DNA of 40,946 bases from Pirellulales bacterium (GCA_016935315.1 JAFGRD010000112.1:1-40946), one strand, 5' to 3'; positions 1 through 8,480 are shown, counted from the first letter of the stretch. Made by a program: numbers and translations. Notes: generated by a model from the sequence alone, not told the origin.

Positions 1-85
1 GAAACCCCTTGTCTCGGGAAACCCCTTGTCTCGGGAAACCCCTTGTCTCGGGAAACCCCTTGTCTCGGGAAACCCCTTGTCTCGG
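1..85. repeat. 17-bp tandem repeat, five copies, cut by window edge
   Basis: The unit GAAACCCCTTGTCTCGG occurs five times head to tail without change (1-17, 18-34, 35-51, 52-68, 69-85). The array then breaks into unrelated sequence (GAGATCCGG). It starts at the first base, so the true copy number is unknown. The unit length is not a multiple of three, so it is unlikely to code. There are no spacers, so it is not a CRISPR array. It is best read as a minisatellite in an intergenic region. Confidence 0.95.
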
Positions 86-597
86 GAGATCCGGGGCAAA
101 TCCGGGACCTCCTCGGGTCTACCGAGTTCGAGTCCCCTTCGGTCGGCCGCAAAACGAAGGCAACCCGCCCAAAGCCAAAGCGTCAAGGAACTTCAGTGTC
201 GCTTCAGTTTTTTGACTGCATGGGGCTCCCCTGCGGCGAGGGCTTCGCAATCAACAGTTGCCCCATCGGTTTGCGGCCGAAGCTGACATCGTCAAACACC
301 AGAATCCTGTCACGGTTGGCGTTTCTGCCCGTGTGTGGCAAGCTGCACTGGCCATACGAGTTTGAGCGAACGACGGCTGGCACAAACGCCTGTTGAGAAA
401 GGGGCCCGGCTTCGGGCCATTGGCTTCGAAAACCGCGGGAAGGCGGTGACCGCGTGTCTGAAGAAAGGCAAGAAGGTTGCAGGGCCGTTGCGGCAGCCGA
501 CCGAGGGGACTAGAATTCTATAGCGCTTTGGTCAGATGGTAGCCGAAGTGCTACAGGCCTCGAATGAGTGCTTTGAATTATATGGCAGGAGAGAGAC
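86..597. other. Gene-free stretch upstream of the first TIM-barrel gene
   Basis: No convincing coding region is seen on either strand; the open frames here are short and resemble nothing known. A short hairpin with GGCCCG and CGGGCC arms lies at 403-418 but has no T-run on the forward strand. A probable promoter for the gene at 598 sits near the right end (488-516). Confidence 0.6.
488..516 (+). promoter_or_regulatory. Probable sigma-70-type promoter
   Basis: TTGCGG (488-493) and TAGAAT (511-516) are separated by 17 bp. The -10 box is good and the -35 box matches the consensus only in its TTG. Transcription would start near 523, giving a leader of about 75 nt before the gene at 598. The same TAGAAT hexamer recurs upstream of other genes in the window. 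Confidence 0.45.
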
Positions 598-1707
598 ATG
601 AGCGGATGGTCGAAATTGTCGAGTCGGCGAGGGTTCTTGACATCGCTGGCGGCCCTGGGCGCTGCGGGTTTTGCCGGGTCTGCCCGCGGGTTCTTTCTTG
701 CCGACAAGAAGAAGCTCAAGCTCGGATTCGACAACTTCTCGATCCGGGCCTTTGACTGGAAGGCACCGCGGCTGATCGAGTACGCCTCGTCGTTGCAGGT
801 GGATACGCTTCTGTTGTCCGATCTCGATGTGTATGAGAGCCTTGAGGAGGACTACCTGAAGAAGATTCGGGATCAGGCCGACCGCGTGGGGGTCGAGCTC
901 CACGCCGGCACGGGGAGCATCTGCCCCACGTCGCAGTCGTACAACCACACGAAGTGGGGCAAGGCCGAAGACCACGCGCGGCTGCTGATCCGCACGGCCA
1001 GGCAGCTCGGAAGTCCCGTGGCCCGATGCTACCTTGGCAGCCGGCGAGATCGGGACGGCGACGGCGGCATCTATCGGCATATCGACCAGATGGTGAAGGT
1101 GCTGAAGGCCGTCAAGAGCGAGGCAGAAGACGCCAAGGTGACAATCGCCGTGGAAAACCACGCCGGAGACATGCAAGCCTGGGAGCTTGTCGAACTGATC
1201 GAGGCTGCGGGGACAGGTTTCGTGGGCGCAACCATGGACCCGGGCAATGCCACCTGGGCCTTGGAGGATCCGATGGTCAACCTGGAGACGCTCGGGCCGT
1301 ACGCCGTTACCAGCGGGATCCGAGACACCGCCGTCTGGGAGACGGACAACGGGGCCGACTGCATGTGGGCCAACATGGGACAGGGCGTTGTCGACTGGCA
1401 AGCGTACGTAAAACGCTTCCAGGAGCTATGCCCTCGCACTCCGTTTGTCCTGGAGATCATTTCCTACAAGTGGTCGAGCGAGGCACAATACCTCCGGCCC
1501 GAGTTCTGGTCGAGGTTTCCCAGGGCGCGGGCGCGCGAATTGGCCCGATTCGTCGCCCTGGCGAAGCGAGGCAAGGAGTTCGAGATCCCACGCGGCCGTC
1601 CAGCCGGCGCTGCGTCGCCGGAGTTGGAGCGGGCGCAGCAGAAGTATGATCTCGAGGAAAGCCTCGCCTACTGTCGCGAGGTTTTGGGGCTGGGTTTGAG
1701 GCGATAG
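598..1707 (+). CDS. Tat-exported sugar phosphate isomerase/epimerase-like TIM-barrel protein
   Basis: This 369-residue protein belongs to the xylose isomerase-like / AP endonuclease 2 TIM-barrel superfamily, which binds divalent metal and acts on sugars or sugar acids. The N-terminus has a twin-arginine signal (SSRRGFLTS, residues 8-16) followed by an Ala/Gly-rich hydrophobic stretch to about residue 30, so export in folded form is likely. Typical barrel strands are visible: VTIAVENHAGD with a candidate metal-binding Glu, ATMDPGN with an Asp, and FVLEIISYK with a Glu near the end. The ATG at 598 follows a purine-rich GGAGAG and directly precedes the Tat motif. The gene stands alone and runs in the direction of the glycoside hydrolase at 1808. 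Substrate cannot be told from sequence. It is distinct from the shorter paralogue at 22771-23655. Confidence 0.85.
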   Translation: MSGWSKLSSRRGFLTSLAALGAAGFAGSARGFFLADKKKLKLGFDNFSIRAFDWKAPRLIEYASSLQVDTLLLSDLDVYESLEEDYLKKIRDQADRVGVELHAGTGSICPTSQSYNHTKWGKAEDHARLLIRTARQLGSPVARCYLGSRRDRDGDGGIYRHIDQMVKVLKAVKSEAEDAKVTIAVENHAGDMQAWELVELIEAAGTGFVGATMDPGNATWALEDPMVNLETLGPYAVTSGIRDTAVWETDNGADCMWANMGQGVVDWQAYVKRFQELCPRTPFVLEIISYKWSSEAQYLRPEFWSRFPRARARELARFVALAKRGKEFEIPRGRPAGAASPELERAQQKYDLEESLAYCREVLGLGLRR

Positions 1708-1807
1708 ATGAAGTGTTCGCGCGGGACGTGCCCGGATAGCACTGCAAGCATCCGGCCGATCCTCCGTAGTTTGCCCGTGGTGACTCTAGCCCTTGACGGT
1801 GTCGGCC

Positions 1808-3976
1808 ATGAACAGATTTGCCAGCTTCGCGGTGGTCGCCCTGGCTGTTTGCGGCGGTAGTCTCTCGGCGGAAGAGCCCGCCTGGGAACCGTTTCCGATC
1901 GAGTGGAACGCCCGTCCTGATTCGCCCGCCAGCGTCGCGTTCCTGCACGATCGGCCGGCAGGCAGGGACGGCTTCATCCGGGTCGAGGGCGGCCACCTGG
2001 TGCGACCCTCCGGCGATCGGTTCCGCATCTGGGGTGTCAACATCACGGCCAAGGCGACGATTCCCGCCAAGGAGGTCGCTCCGCGGTTGGCGGACCATCT
2101 GGCACGCCTGGGCATCAATTGCGTCCGCCTGCATTTCCTGGACCGGGTGGCATCCCAGGGGTTGATCGCCGCGGACCGCAACGACACCTGCGCCCTCGAT
2201 CCGGCGCAACTCGATCAACTCGACTTCTTCATCACCCAGCTCCGCGACCGCGGTATTTACACGAACCTGAACCTGAATGTGGGCCGCATCTACAAGGCTG
2301 GGGACGGCGTTCGTGACCATGAGCTGCTGGGATTTGCCAAGGCGCTGACCTACTTCGATCCGCGGTTGTTCGAGCTTCAGAAGCAGTACGCCCGGCAACT
2401 CCTGACCCATCGAAACACGTATACCGGCAACGAGTATCGCCACGAACCGGCGGTGGCCGTCGTCGAGCTGGTCAATGAGAACTCTATCGTCGAGTCGTGG
2501 TTCAGCAACCGGCTCCTGGGAAAGAACACGCGGAAGAACCCGGGCACTTGGACCGACATCCCCGCCAGCTACGAGGAGGAGCTGACGGAGCGATACAACG
2601 GATGGCTTGGTGAACACATTTCGCCCGAGCAATTTGCCCGGCTACGTGCGGCGTGCGGCGTGTCGGCCGGCGAGCGCGTGCCTCGGCTGCGGCCGGCCGA
2701 GTTCGCCTCGGCCGCGAAGGAACGGTTCTATACCGAGGCCCGCTTCTACATGGACCTGGAGCGGCGTTACTTCGACGAGATGGCCGGCTTCCTGCGCGAC
2801 GAGCTGGATGTGAAGCCGCTGCTGGTCGGCACGAGCGACCACAACCACGGCAAGAGCGGCTATCCGCTGCTGACATCGACCTCTCGCCTCGACGTTGTCG
2901 ACGGCCACGTCTATTGGCAGCACCCGCGCTACCTGCGCGACCCGGCCACCGGCCGGCAGACCGGCTTCGAGATCCCCAATACGCCCATGGTGAACGATCC
3001 GCTGCGGTCGACCGTGGTGCAGCTCTCTCGCTCGGCGGTCGCAGACAAGCCGTACACGGTCTCCGAGGTCAACCACCCGTTTCCCAACGAATATGCCTGC
3101 GAGGGAATCCCGATCCTGACGGCCTACGCCGCGCTGCACGACTGGGACGGCCTGTTCTGGTATACGCTCGCCCATAATCACCTGATCGGCGCAGATGCCC
3201 GGGCGATCGGCCACTTCGACCTGGGGCCGGACCCCGTCAAGATGACGCAGCTTGCCGCCGGGGCCTTGCTGTTCCTGCGAGCCGACGTTCGTCCGGCCGG
3301 GCAGACCGTGGGGCGATCCTACAGCACCGACCAGGTCTACGAGAGCCTTCGCCTGCCCTGGTCGGAGTCGCCCTACTTCACGCCCGGCTTTCCAACAGCG
3401 CTGGCGCTGACGCATGCCACCAGGATCACGTCGTTGGATGGTCCTCCTACCGGTCCTTTCGAGCAACCGAAGGGCGAGCCGTTCGTTTCCGACACGCAGC
3501 AGTTGCGGTGGACCGGCGCGGCGGCCGGGTTGGGCGTCGTCGTCGTCGAGACGGCCAGATCCCAAGCGATCGTCGGATTCACGAAGGAAAACTCCCAGGC
3601 AACCGAGAACCTCAGCTTCCGCCCGGACAATCCGTTCTCAGCGGTCACGCTCGGCGCGCTCGACGAAAAGCCCATCGCCGAGGCAGACCGACTACTGCTG
3701 ACCACCTCGGCGCGTGTCTCCAACTCCGGCATGCAGTGGAGCGCGGATCGCAGAACGCTGCAGCGATGGGGCACGCCGCCGTCGCTCATCGAGCCGGTGA
3801 CCGGCGCCGTGACGCTTCGGAACCTAGCGGACGCCGCCGCGGTAAGTTGCCAGCCACTGGACGGCGTTGGACAGCCGGTCGGCCCTCCGCTCCAGGCAAC
3901 GTACACCGACCGAGGCTGGAGCCTGCCGATCGGCCATCCTGCCACGACCTGGTACCTGGTGACCGTATTACGGTAA
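1808..3976 (+). CDS. Secreted glycoside hydrolase, clan GH-A TIM barrel
   Basis: The protein of 722 residues starts with a Sec signal peptide (hydrophobic residues 6-20, likely cleavage after LSA before EEPAWEP). The barrel shows the clan GH-A hallmarks: an N-E pair in VVELVNENS, whose Glu (residue 224) would be acid/base, and a Glu in SEVNHP (residue 420) placed as nucleophile. Earlier strands such as GINCVRLHF and IYTNLNLNVG fit the same fold. About 230 residues after the barrel look beta-rich and probably form accessory domains. I chose the ATG at 1808 because it begins the signal peptide; a TTG five codons upstream (1793) is possible. The substrate is probably a plant or algal polysaccharide, but family number and specificity are not resolved. 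It is 100 bp downstream of the isomerase-like gene, so co-transcription is possible. Confidence 0.8.
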   Translation: MNRFASFAVVALAVCGGSLSAEEPAWEPFPIEWNARPDSPASVAFLHDRPAGRDGFIRVEGGHLVRPSGDRFRIWGVNITAKATIPAKEVAPRLADHLARLGINCVRLHFLDRVASQGLIAADRNDTCALDPAQLDQLDFFITQLRDRGIYTNLNLNVGRIYKAGDGVRDHELLGFAKALTYFDPRLFELQKQYARQLLTHRNTYTGNEYRHEPAVAVVELVNENSIVESWFSNRLLGKNTRKNPGTWTDIPASYEEELTERYNGWLGEHISPEQFARLRAACGVSAGERVPRLRPAEFASAAKERFYTEARFYMDLERRYFDEMAGFLRDELDVKPLLVGTSDHNHGKSGYPLLTSTSRLDVVDGHVYWQHPRYLRDPATGRQTGFEIPNTPMVNDPLRSTVVQLSRSAVADKPYTVSEVNHPFPNEYACEGIPILTAYAALHDWDGLFWYTLAHNHLIGADARAIGHFDLGPDPVKMTQLAAGALLFLRADVRPAGQTVGRSYSTDQVYESLRLPWSESPYFTPGFPTALALTHATRITSLDGPPTGPFEQPKGEPFVSDTQQLRWTGAAAGLGVVVVETARSQAIVGFTKENSQATENLSFRPDNPFSAVTLGALDEKPIAEADRLLLTTSARVSNSGMQWSADRRTLQRWGTPPSLIEPVTGAVTLRNLADAAAVSCQPLDGVGQPVGPPLQATYTDRGWSLPIGHPATTWYLVTVLR

Positions 3977-4109
3977 GCTGGCAAGGTTGAGACCGTGCCG
4001 CTGACCCAACACCTTGCGGTGACCAACCCGAGACACGGAGTGGCCCAGCGCGTCCAACACTCAAAAGGCCCGGCGGTGCAGCCTGGTGGCCGCTGTCAAG
4101 CAGCGCAGC

Positions 4110-4133
4110 AAAAAACCCCTGCGAGAACAGGGG
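4110..4133 (-). terminator. Rho-independent terminator of tRNA-Gln
   Basis: On the reverse strand a six-base-pair stem (CCCCTG / CAGGGG, 4116-4121 and 4128-4133) with loop TTCTCG is followed at once by six Ts (4110-4115 on the forward strand are As). It begins nine bases beyond the 3' end of the tRNA gene. The forward strand has no T-run after the hairpin, so it acts in one direction only. Confidence 0.9.
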
Positions 4134-4141
4134 TCCAGGAA

Positions 4142-4212
4142 CTGGGGAACTAGGATTTGAACCTAGACTAAGTGATCCAGAGTCACTCGTGCTGCCGTTA
4201 CACTATTCCCCA
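4142..4212 (-). tRNA. tRNA-Gln (anticodon CTG)
   Basis: The reverse strand folds into a full cloverleaf. The acceptor arms are TGGGGAA and TTCCCCA with discriminator G, and the T-arm is CTAGG-TTCAAAT-CCTAG. The anticodon stem is AGTGA/TCACT with loop CTCTGGA, which puts CTG at 4178-4180 and reads the CAG codon. The D-arm region has TAGTGTAACGGCA. The tail CCA is not encoded. A canonical terminator follows. The gene is divergent from the phosphatase gene at 4460. Confidence 0.97.
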
Positions 4213-4265
4213 AAGCAGGCGGCTGGTGCCGATGGCGATCCAATCCTTTGTGCCTACACAGGTTA

Positions 4266-4294
4266 AGGGTAAGTGGCGTCTGCCGCGACGTCAA
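4266..4294 (-). promoter_or_regulatory. Possible promoter of tRNA-Gln
   Basis: On the reverse strand TTGACG (4289-4294) and TACCCT (4266-4271) are 17 bp apart. The -35 is strong and the -10 weak. The start would lie about 47 nt before the mature tRNA. The forward promoter of the phosphatase gene begins only 20 bp away, so the two form a divergent pair. Confidence 0.4.
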
Positions 4295-4313
4295 GGCCAG
4301 AAGTCCGGGGTGG

Positions 4314-4343
4314 TTGACTTCCCTGCCGCGGGCGTCCTAGAAT
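4314..4343 (+). promoter_or_regulatory. Probable promoter of the FHA-GAF-PP2C gene
   Basis: TTGACT (4314-4319) and TAGAAT (4338-4343) are 18 bp apart, five of six matches at -35 and a good -10. A transcript from about 4350 could not include any start upstream of it, which supports translation from 4460. Confidence 0.6.
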
Positions 4344-4459
4344 CAGAATCGTTTTGTCGGCAGGGATCCCTCCAGCTTTGTTCCGACGTCGACCGGAGGT
4401 CGACCGCCGAGGGCCACTCAATCGGACTACTTAGCCGTCCTCGAACAGGGCATGCTGCC

Positions 4460-6157
4460 ATGGCTGTTCTACAGGCAATTCACGGCCCGACACCGGGGCA
4501 GCTTCTGTCCGTCGAAGGCGATTCGGTCGTTCTGGGGCGCCATCCCGACTGCGACGTCGTTCTCGATTCCGGGTCCGTCAGCCGACAGCATGCCAGGATC
4601 TTTCAAGCCAACGGCAACCACTATGTAGAGGATCTCCATAGTCGCAACGGGACCTTCGTCAATGGGGAGGCTGTTGTCGGTCGTCGGTTGCTGGCCGGAG
4701 GCGACGAGTTGGGAATCTGCGATCTGACGTTTGTCTTTCTCCTCGCCGAACCCGGCTCAAAAGAGGAAAAAACCGCGCCCCTGAAGAGGCCCCCGGGAAC
4801 GGCGGCCATGTTGATCGACGACGAGCAGCCGCACTCCAACTCGACCATCATGTCCAAGGTCGACGTGACCACCAGCTCGTCCGGTTTGCGTCTCCAGGCC
4901 AACACCGAGGCGAAGCTGCGGGCCCTGATCGAGATTCTGAAGAACCTGGGAAAGACGCTCGATATGGACGAGGTCTTGTCGAAGTTGCTGGACAGCCTGT
5001 TCGGCATCTTCCTGCAGGCGGACCGGGGCTTCATCGTGTTGCGGGACCAGGCCACGGGGCGCTTGGTTCCCAAAGCGGTCAAGCACCGTCGCTTGGGCGA
5101 CGAAGAGACGATCCGCATCAGCCGAACGATCGTCAACAGCGTGATGACGGCCAAGGAGGCAATCCTCTCGGCCGACGCAGCAGCCGACTCGCGATTCGAC
5201 ATGGCCGAGAGCATCGTCGACTTTCAGATCCGCTCGATGATGTGTGCCCCCCTGATCGGCAGCGAAGGCCATGCCTTGGGAGTCATCCAGATCGACACGC
5301 TCGACCAACGGAGCCGCTTCAGCCGTGAAGACTTGGATGTGTTGGCCAGCGTGGCCACTCCGGCGGCGTTCGTCGTGGCGAACGCGCAGTTGCACGAGGC
5401 CGCGTTGCGGGAACAGGCCCTGCAACGCGAATTGACCGTTGCCCACGAGGTCCAAGGCGGCTTTCTCCCGACCTCGAGGCCTCAAATCGACGGCTACAGT
5501 TTCTTCGAGTTCTACCGATCGGCGCGCCATTTGGGCGGCGATTACTACGATTACATATCGCTTCCCGACCGGCGGCTGGCCGTGGTGGTGGCCGATGTGT
5601 CTGGCAAGGGAATCGCGGCGTCGCTGTTGATGGCGAAACTCTCGGCGGAAACCCGTTTCTCGTTGGCCAGCGAGCCCGCACCCGCAGCGGCCGTCGGGCG
5701 GCTGAATCAGGTCTTCTGCGGCAGTGCCTGGGACGATCGGTTTGTCACGCTGATTCTCTGTGTGTTGGATCCGGTTCGACATGAAGTCACCATCGTCAAC
5801 GCCGGCCACATGCCGCCGTTGTTGCGGTGCCGCTCGGGGGAAGTGACGGCGGTTGCCGAATCGGAAACTCGCCTGCCGCTGGGTGTGGACGATACGGTGG
5901 TTTATCCCCAATATGTCGTCCAGTTGAAGCCCGCCGACTGCCTGACTCTCTACACCGACGGCATCACCGAGGCGATGAACGGCGCCAACGCGTTGTACGG
6001 CAACGAACGTCTCTGGGCCCAGCTTCGTGCTTCCGCCGAAGGAGTTGGCGGCGTCGGCCAGGGGATTCTCGACGACGTCAAGCGATTCGTCGGCGCTCGA
6101 TCCCAAAGTGATGACATGTGTCTGGCGTGTTTCGGGCGCAACGGCGGGGAGTTCTGA
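4460..6157 (+). CDS. FHA-GAF-SpoIIE/PP2C-type protein phosphatase (RsbU-like)
   Basis: The 565-residue cytoplasmic protein has three parts. Residues 20-95 are an FHA domain with the phosphothreonine-pocket residues in GRHPDCD, SRQHA and SRNGTFVNG. Residues about 150-313 are a GAF sensor domain. Residues about 323-565 are a PP2C-like SpoIIE phosphatase with metal-site motifs GGDYYDY (Asp 361), ADVSGKG, NAGHMPPLL, YTDGITEA and the terminal QSDDM. Such proteins dephosphorylate anti-sigma-factor antagonists or other phosphoproteins; the FHA domain suggests recruitment by a Ser/Thr kinase substrate. The frame is open back to 4172, but that extension overlaps the tRNA and a good promoter, lacks domain similarity, and is rejected. 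The ATG at 4460 begins just before the FHA fold. No kinase or anti-sigma partner is adjacent. Confidence 0.92.
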   Translation: MAVLQAIHGPTPGQLLSVEGDSVVLGRHPDCDVVLDSGSVSRQHARIFQANGNHYVEDLHSRNGTFVNGEAVVGRRLLAGGDELGICDLTFVFLLAEPGSKEEKTAPLKRPPGTAAMLIDDEQPHSNSTIMSKVDVTTSSSGLRLQANTEAKLRALIEILKNLGKTLDMDEVLSKLLDSLFGIFLQADRGFIVLRDQATGRLVPKAVKHRRLGDEETIRISRTIVNSVMTAKEAILSADAAADSRFDMAESIVDFQIRSMMCAPLIGSEGHALGVIQIDTLDQRSRFSREDLDVLASVATPAAFVVANAQLHEAALREQALQRELTVAHEVQGGFLPTSRPQIDGYSFFEFYRSARHLGGDYYDYISLPDRRLAVVVADVSGKGIAASLLMAKLSAETRFSLASEPAPAAAVGRLNQVFCGSAWDDRFVTLILCVLDPVRHEVTIVNAGHMPPLLRCRSGEVTAVAESETRLPLGVDDTVVYPQYVVQLKPADCLTLYTDGITEAMNGANALYGNERLWAQLRASAEGVGGVGQGILDDVKRFVGARSQSDDMCLACFGRNGGEF

Positions 6158-6205
6158 GGCGTATCCTCGCTGACGATGCCTTGGAGCGTCGCGACGCTTT
6201 CCCGA

Positions 6206-7309
6206 TCAGAAGTCGCGACGGCAGAAGAGGAAGGCCGCCAGCGCCAGCACCAGGACCTCGAACCCCAGCGACGTGCCCACGACCCACGCCACGGAGCGCT
6301 CCCTGAGAGTCTCCGCCACTTGCCTCGCCGCTTTTCCCTGGGCGCTGTCGCGGTTGGGTTGACCGAACGCGCCGTCGGGCAACTCGGCCAGATCGATCAG
6401 CGTCCGCTCCAACAAGCCGACCGTTTCGGTCGTCTTGGGCAAAACAGTCTTGATCCGGTAGAGGATCTTGTGAGCCGTTGCCAGGGAACGCGACTCGCCA
6501 TCAGGGCCCCGCGTCTGGCGTGCCTCGGCGGGAGGCCTCTCGACCTTCGGTTCGGCCGGTTCCGCTTCGGCACCCCGGTCGGGCGCGTCCGCCGGTGGCA
6601 GTGGTTTCTGCCGCGGCGACGGCTGTTTCTCGATCTGCACGGCTGCCGTTTGCCTTTGCTCGGCCGCGAGCTTGAACATCAGCAGGGCGTTCTCGGCTGC
6701 CCCGATTCCATAAACGCCGAACCAGAACAGCAGCGTCAACAACAGGGCCGCCATCGCCGACCGGGTGACAAGCCCCAGCAGCACGCACACGCAGAACAAA
6801 TAGCTGAAGAAACAAACGATCAGCGGCACGGCCATGAACAGTCCCGGTTCCCAGACGCCGCCGCGGAGACCGATCACCAGGAAGCTGGCCACGCAGAAGA
6901 TCGCGATCTGGAGCGTCACGAACAGCAGGCCGGCCAGATAGTGCGTCAGGAATAAGCGAAGCCGGCCGATCGGCTTGGAGACCAGCAGGTCGATCGAGCC
7001 GCTGGTGACCAGATCGGGAAAAACGCCGGCCGTCGAGACCAAGGCCAGGATCGTGGCGATCCACCCCAACCAGATTCCGATGCCAAAGGTGAGGAAGGCC
7101 CATTTGTAGAAGAACGCCGCCGAGACCAGTTCGGTCGTAAACGGCTCGGTGTCGAGTTGCCAAACAAGGACCTTCAGCCCCTTCTCGTTGATGCCGACCA
7201 AGGCGAACCCGGCCACGACCAGTCCCGAAATCGCCAACACGATCCAGAACATCTTCTTGGCGTTCAGACTGCGATAGGCGTCGTAGAAGATCGCCAGCGT
7301 TTGGGTCAT
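6206..7309 (-). CDS. ABC-2 type transporter permease
   Basis: The 367-residue membrane protein is the channel part of an ABC-2 exporter. Five hydrophobic helices are visible at about 20-41, 67-95, 122-147, 156-181 and 186-208. A roughly 130-residue Ala/Pro/Glu-rich, charged linker (about 215-340) follows, then a last helix (342-362) ending in CRRDF. SGSIDLLVSKPIGR between helices 2 and 3 is a typical ABC-2 coupling segment. The start at 7309 overlaps the stop of the ATPase gene by four bases (ATGA), showing translational coupling; the frame is open far upstream but that part is antisense-like within the ATPase gene. The cargo is unknown. The long linker between the last two helices is unusual for a simple ABC-2 permease. 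Confidence 0.88.
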   Translation of the reverse strand: MTQTLAIFYDAYRSLNAKKMFWIVLAISGLVVAGFALVGINEKGLKVLVWQLDTEPFTTELVSAAFFYKWAFLTFGIGIWLGWIATILALVSTAGVFPDLVTSGSIDLLVSKPIGRLRLFLTHYLAGLLFVTLQIAIFCVASFLVIGLRGGVWEPGLFMAVPLIVCFFSYLFCVCVLLGLVTRSAMAALLLTLLFWFGVYGIGAAENALLMFKLAAEQRQTAAVQIEKQPSPRQKPLPPADAPDRGAEAEPAEPKVERPPAEARQTRGPDGESRSLATAHKILYRIKTVLPKTTETVGLLERTLIDLAELPDGAFGQPNRDSAQGKAARQVAETLRERSVAWVVGTSLGFEVLVLALAAFLFCRRDF

Positions 7310-8379
7310 GACAGGCCTCCTTCCCGGCGGCTTGGACCGGATGAATGCCCGTTGCTTACGTCCGATACGGCCTCGATAAAAAAGTCCTCCAGGGACTGGC
7401 GAATCGGGCGCACCGCACGGATGACCAGATTCCGGCTGCGCAGGGCGTCGATTACCGGTTGTACCTCCGCCGCGTCGTCGGTGCCGATACGCACCACGCT
7501 GCCGTCCAGCTCGACGGGAGTTCCGGAGTGGAGCACCCCCTTTTCGGCCGGCGCCCTTGCGGCGCCGCCGCCGCCGGCCGCTACCGGCGGAGGTGCTGCC
7601 GGCGGCTCCACGGTGCAGGGCAACGCCGCCCGGATCGCTGCCCGCAGACCACCAGCCGGATCGCCGCTGAGCTCGATCTCGTAGCGACGGCCGTGGGCAG
7701 TCAGGTCGTCGATCGTACCCTGGCGAACGACTTTTCCCTGAACGAGGATGGCCACCCGATCGCACACTCGCTCCACCTCGCCCAGCAGATGACTGTTGAG
7801 GAAAACCGTCTTGCCCTGGTCGCGAAGCTGCAGCAGCAGCTCGCGGGTCTCGCGTCGGCCGACCGGATCGAGCCCGTCGGTGGGCTCGTCGAGCAGGACC
7901 AGTCGGGGATCGTGACACAGCGCCTGGGCCAGGCCGATCCGTTGCTGCATGCCCTTCGAATAGGTGCCGACTCGGACGTTGGCCCACTTGCCCATGCGGA
8001 CCGATTCCAGCAGTTCACCTGCCCGACGACGGCGGGTTCGGCGATCGACGCAGGCCATGGCGGCATAGAACTCCAGGACTTGCCGGCCGGTCAGATAGGG
8101 GGGGAAGCGATGGTTCTCGGGTAGATAGCCGACCCTGGCGAGCGTGGGTTTGTGGCCGATGGGCCGTCCCAGCAGTGTCCCAGTGGCGCGAGTGGGCCGG
8201 ATCACCGTCATCAGGATCTTCACCAGCGTGCTCTTTCCCGCCCCGTTGGGTCCCAGGAGCCCGAAAACCTCGCCCGGCTCGACCCTCATCTCGATACCCC
8301 GCAAGGCGTGCACCCTGCGCCGGTACGTCTTGGCGACGTATCGCAGGTCGATCGCCGGGCCGTCGCTAGCATGGACCAT
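7306..8379 (-). CDS. ABC-2 type transporter ATP-binding protein
   Basis: The 357-residue ATPase pairs with the downstream permease. It has Walker A GPNGAGKST (43-51), the signature YSKGMQQ (140-146) typical of the ABC-2/DrrA-like group rather than LSGGQ, Walker B VLLDEP (161-166), the D-loop GLDP, and the H-loop His 197. A C-terminal extension after about residue 230 contains a Pro/Ala/Gly-rich linker and then a small domain ending near the conserved segment SLEDFFIEAV. The ATG at 8379 has GGAGA six bases upstream. Its stop overlaps the permease start by four bases. The extension is of the kind that regulates or dimerises ABC-2 ATPases, but this is inference. Confidence 0.92.
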   Translation of the reverse strand: MVHASDGPAIDLRYVAKTYRRRVHALRGIEMRVEPGEVFGLLGPNGAGKSTLVKILMTVIRPTRATGTLLGRPIGHKPTLARVGYLPENHRFPPYLTGRQVLEFYAAMACVDRRTRRRRAGELLESVRMGKWANVRVGTYSKGMQQRIGLAQALCHDPRLVLLDEPTDGLDPVGRRETRELLLQLRDQGKTVFLNSHLLGEVERVCDRVAILVQGKVVRQGTIDDLTAHGRRYEIELSGDPAGGLRAAIRAALPCTVEPPAAPPPVAAGGGGAARAPAEKGVLHSGTPVELDGSVVRIGTDDAAEVQPVIDALRSRNLVIRAVRPIRQSLEDFFIEAVSDVSNGHSSGPSRREGGLS

Positions 8380-8423
8380 ACAGATTCTCCGGTAGACGCT
8401 TGCCGTTTGCCAATCGCCGCCCC

Positions 8424-8452
8424 ATTCTCCTTCTGCCGAGGAGCCGTGTCCA
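8424..8452 (-). promoter_or_regulatory. Possible promoter of the ABC-2 operon
   Basis: On the reverse strand TGGACA (8447-8452) and GAGAAT (8424-8429) are 17 bp apart, about 45 bp upstream of the ATPase start codon. Both boxes differ modestly from consensus. Confidence 0.4.
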
Positions 8453-8480
8453 CCCGGTTATTCGACGCAAGTCGGCGATT

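Noticed and set aside
1-85. CRISPR array
   Set aside because: The repeats are only 17 bp and directly adjacent without spacers.
111-150. tRNA or tmRNA 3' end (GTTCGAGTCC looks like a T-loop)
   Set aside because: The flanking bases do not form a T-stem, and no acceptor or other arms can be built upstream, where the tandem repeat lies.
403-418. Hairpin GGCCCG/CGGGCC as a terminator
   Set aside because: No T-run follows on the forward strand and only a weak one on the reverse; no gene ends nearby in the window.
1457-2632. 391-codon reverse open frame spanning the first two genes
   Set aside because: Antisense to the glycoside hydrolase and the TIM-barrel gene; no similarity or ribosome binding site.
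4172-4459. N-terminal extension of the FHA-GAF-PP2C protein to an ATG at 4172
   Set aside because: It would overlap the tRNA-Gln gene and lie upstream of a good promoter, and the extra 96 residues resemble no domain.
6185-6198. Perfect 14-bp palindrome (AGCGTCGCGACGCT) between convergent genes as a terminator
   Set aside because: No hairpin loop room and only a short T-run; may be chance in GC-rich DNA.
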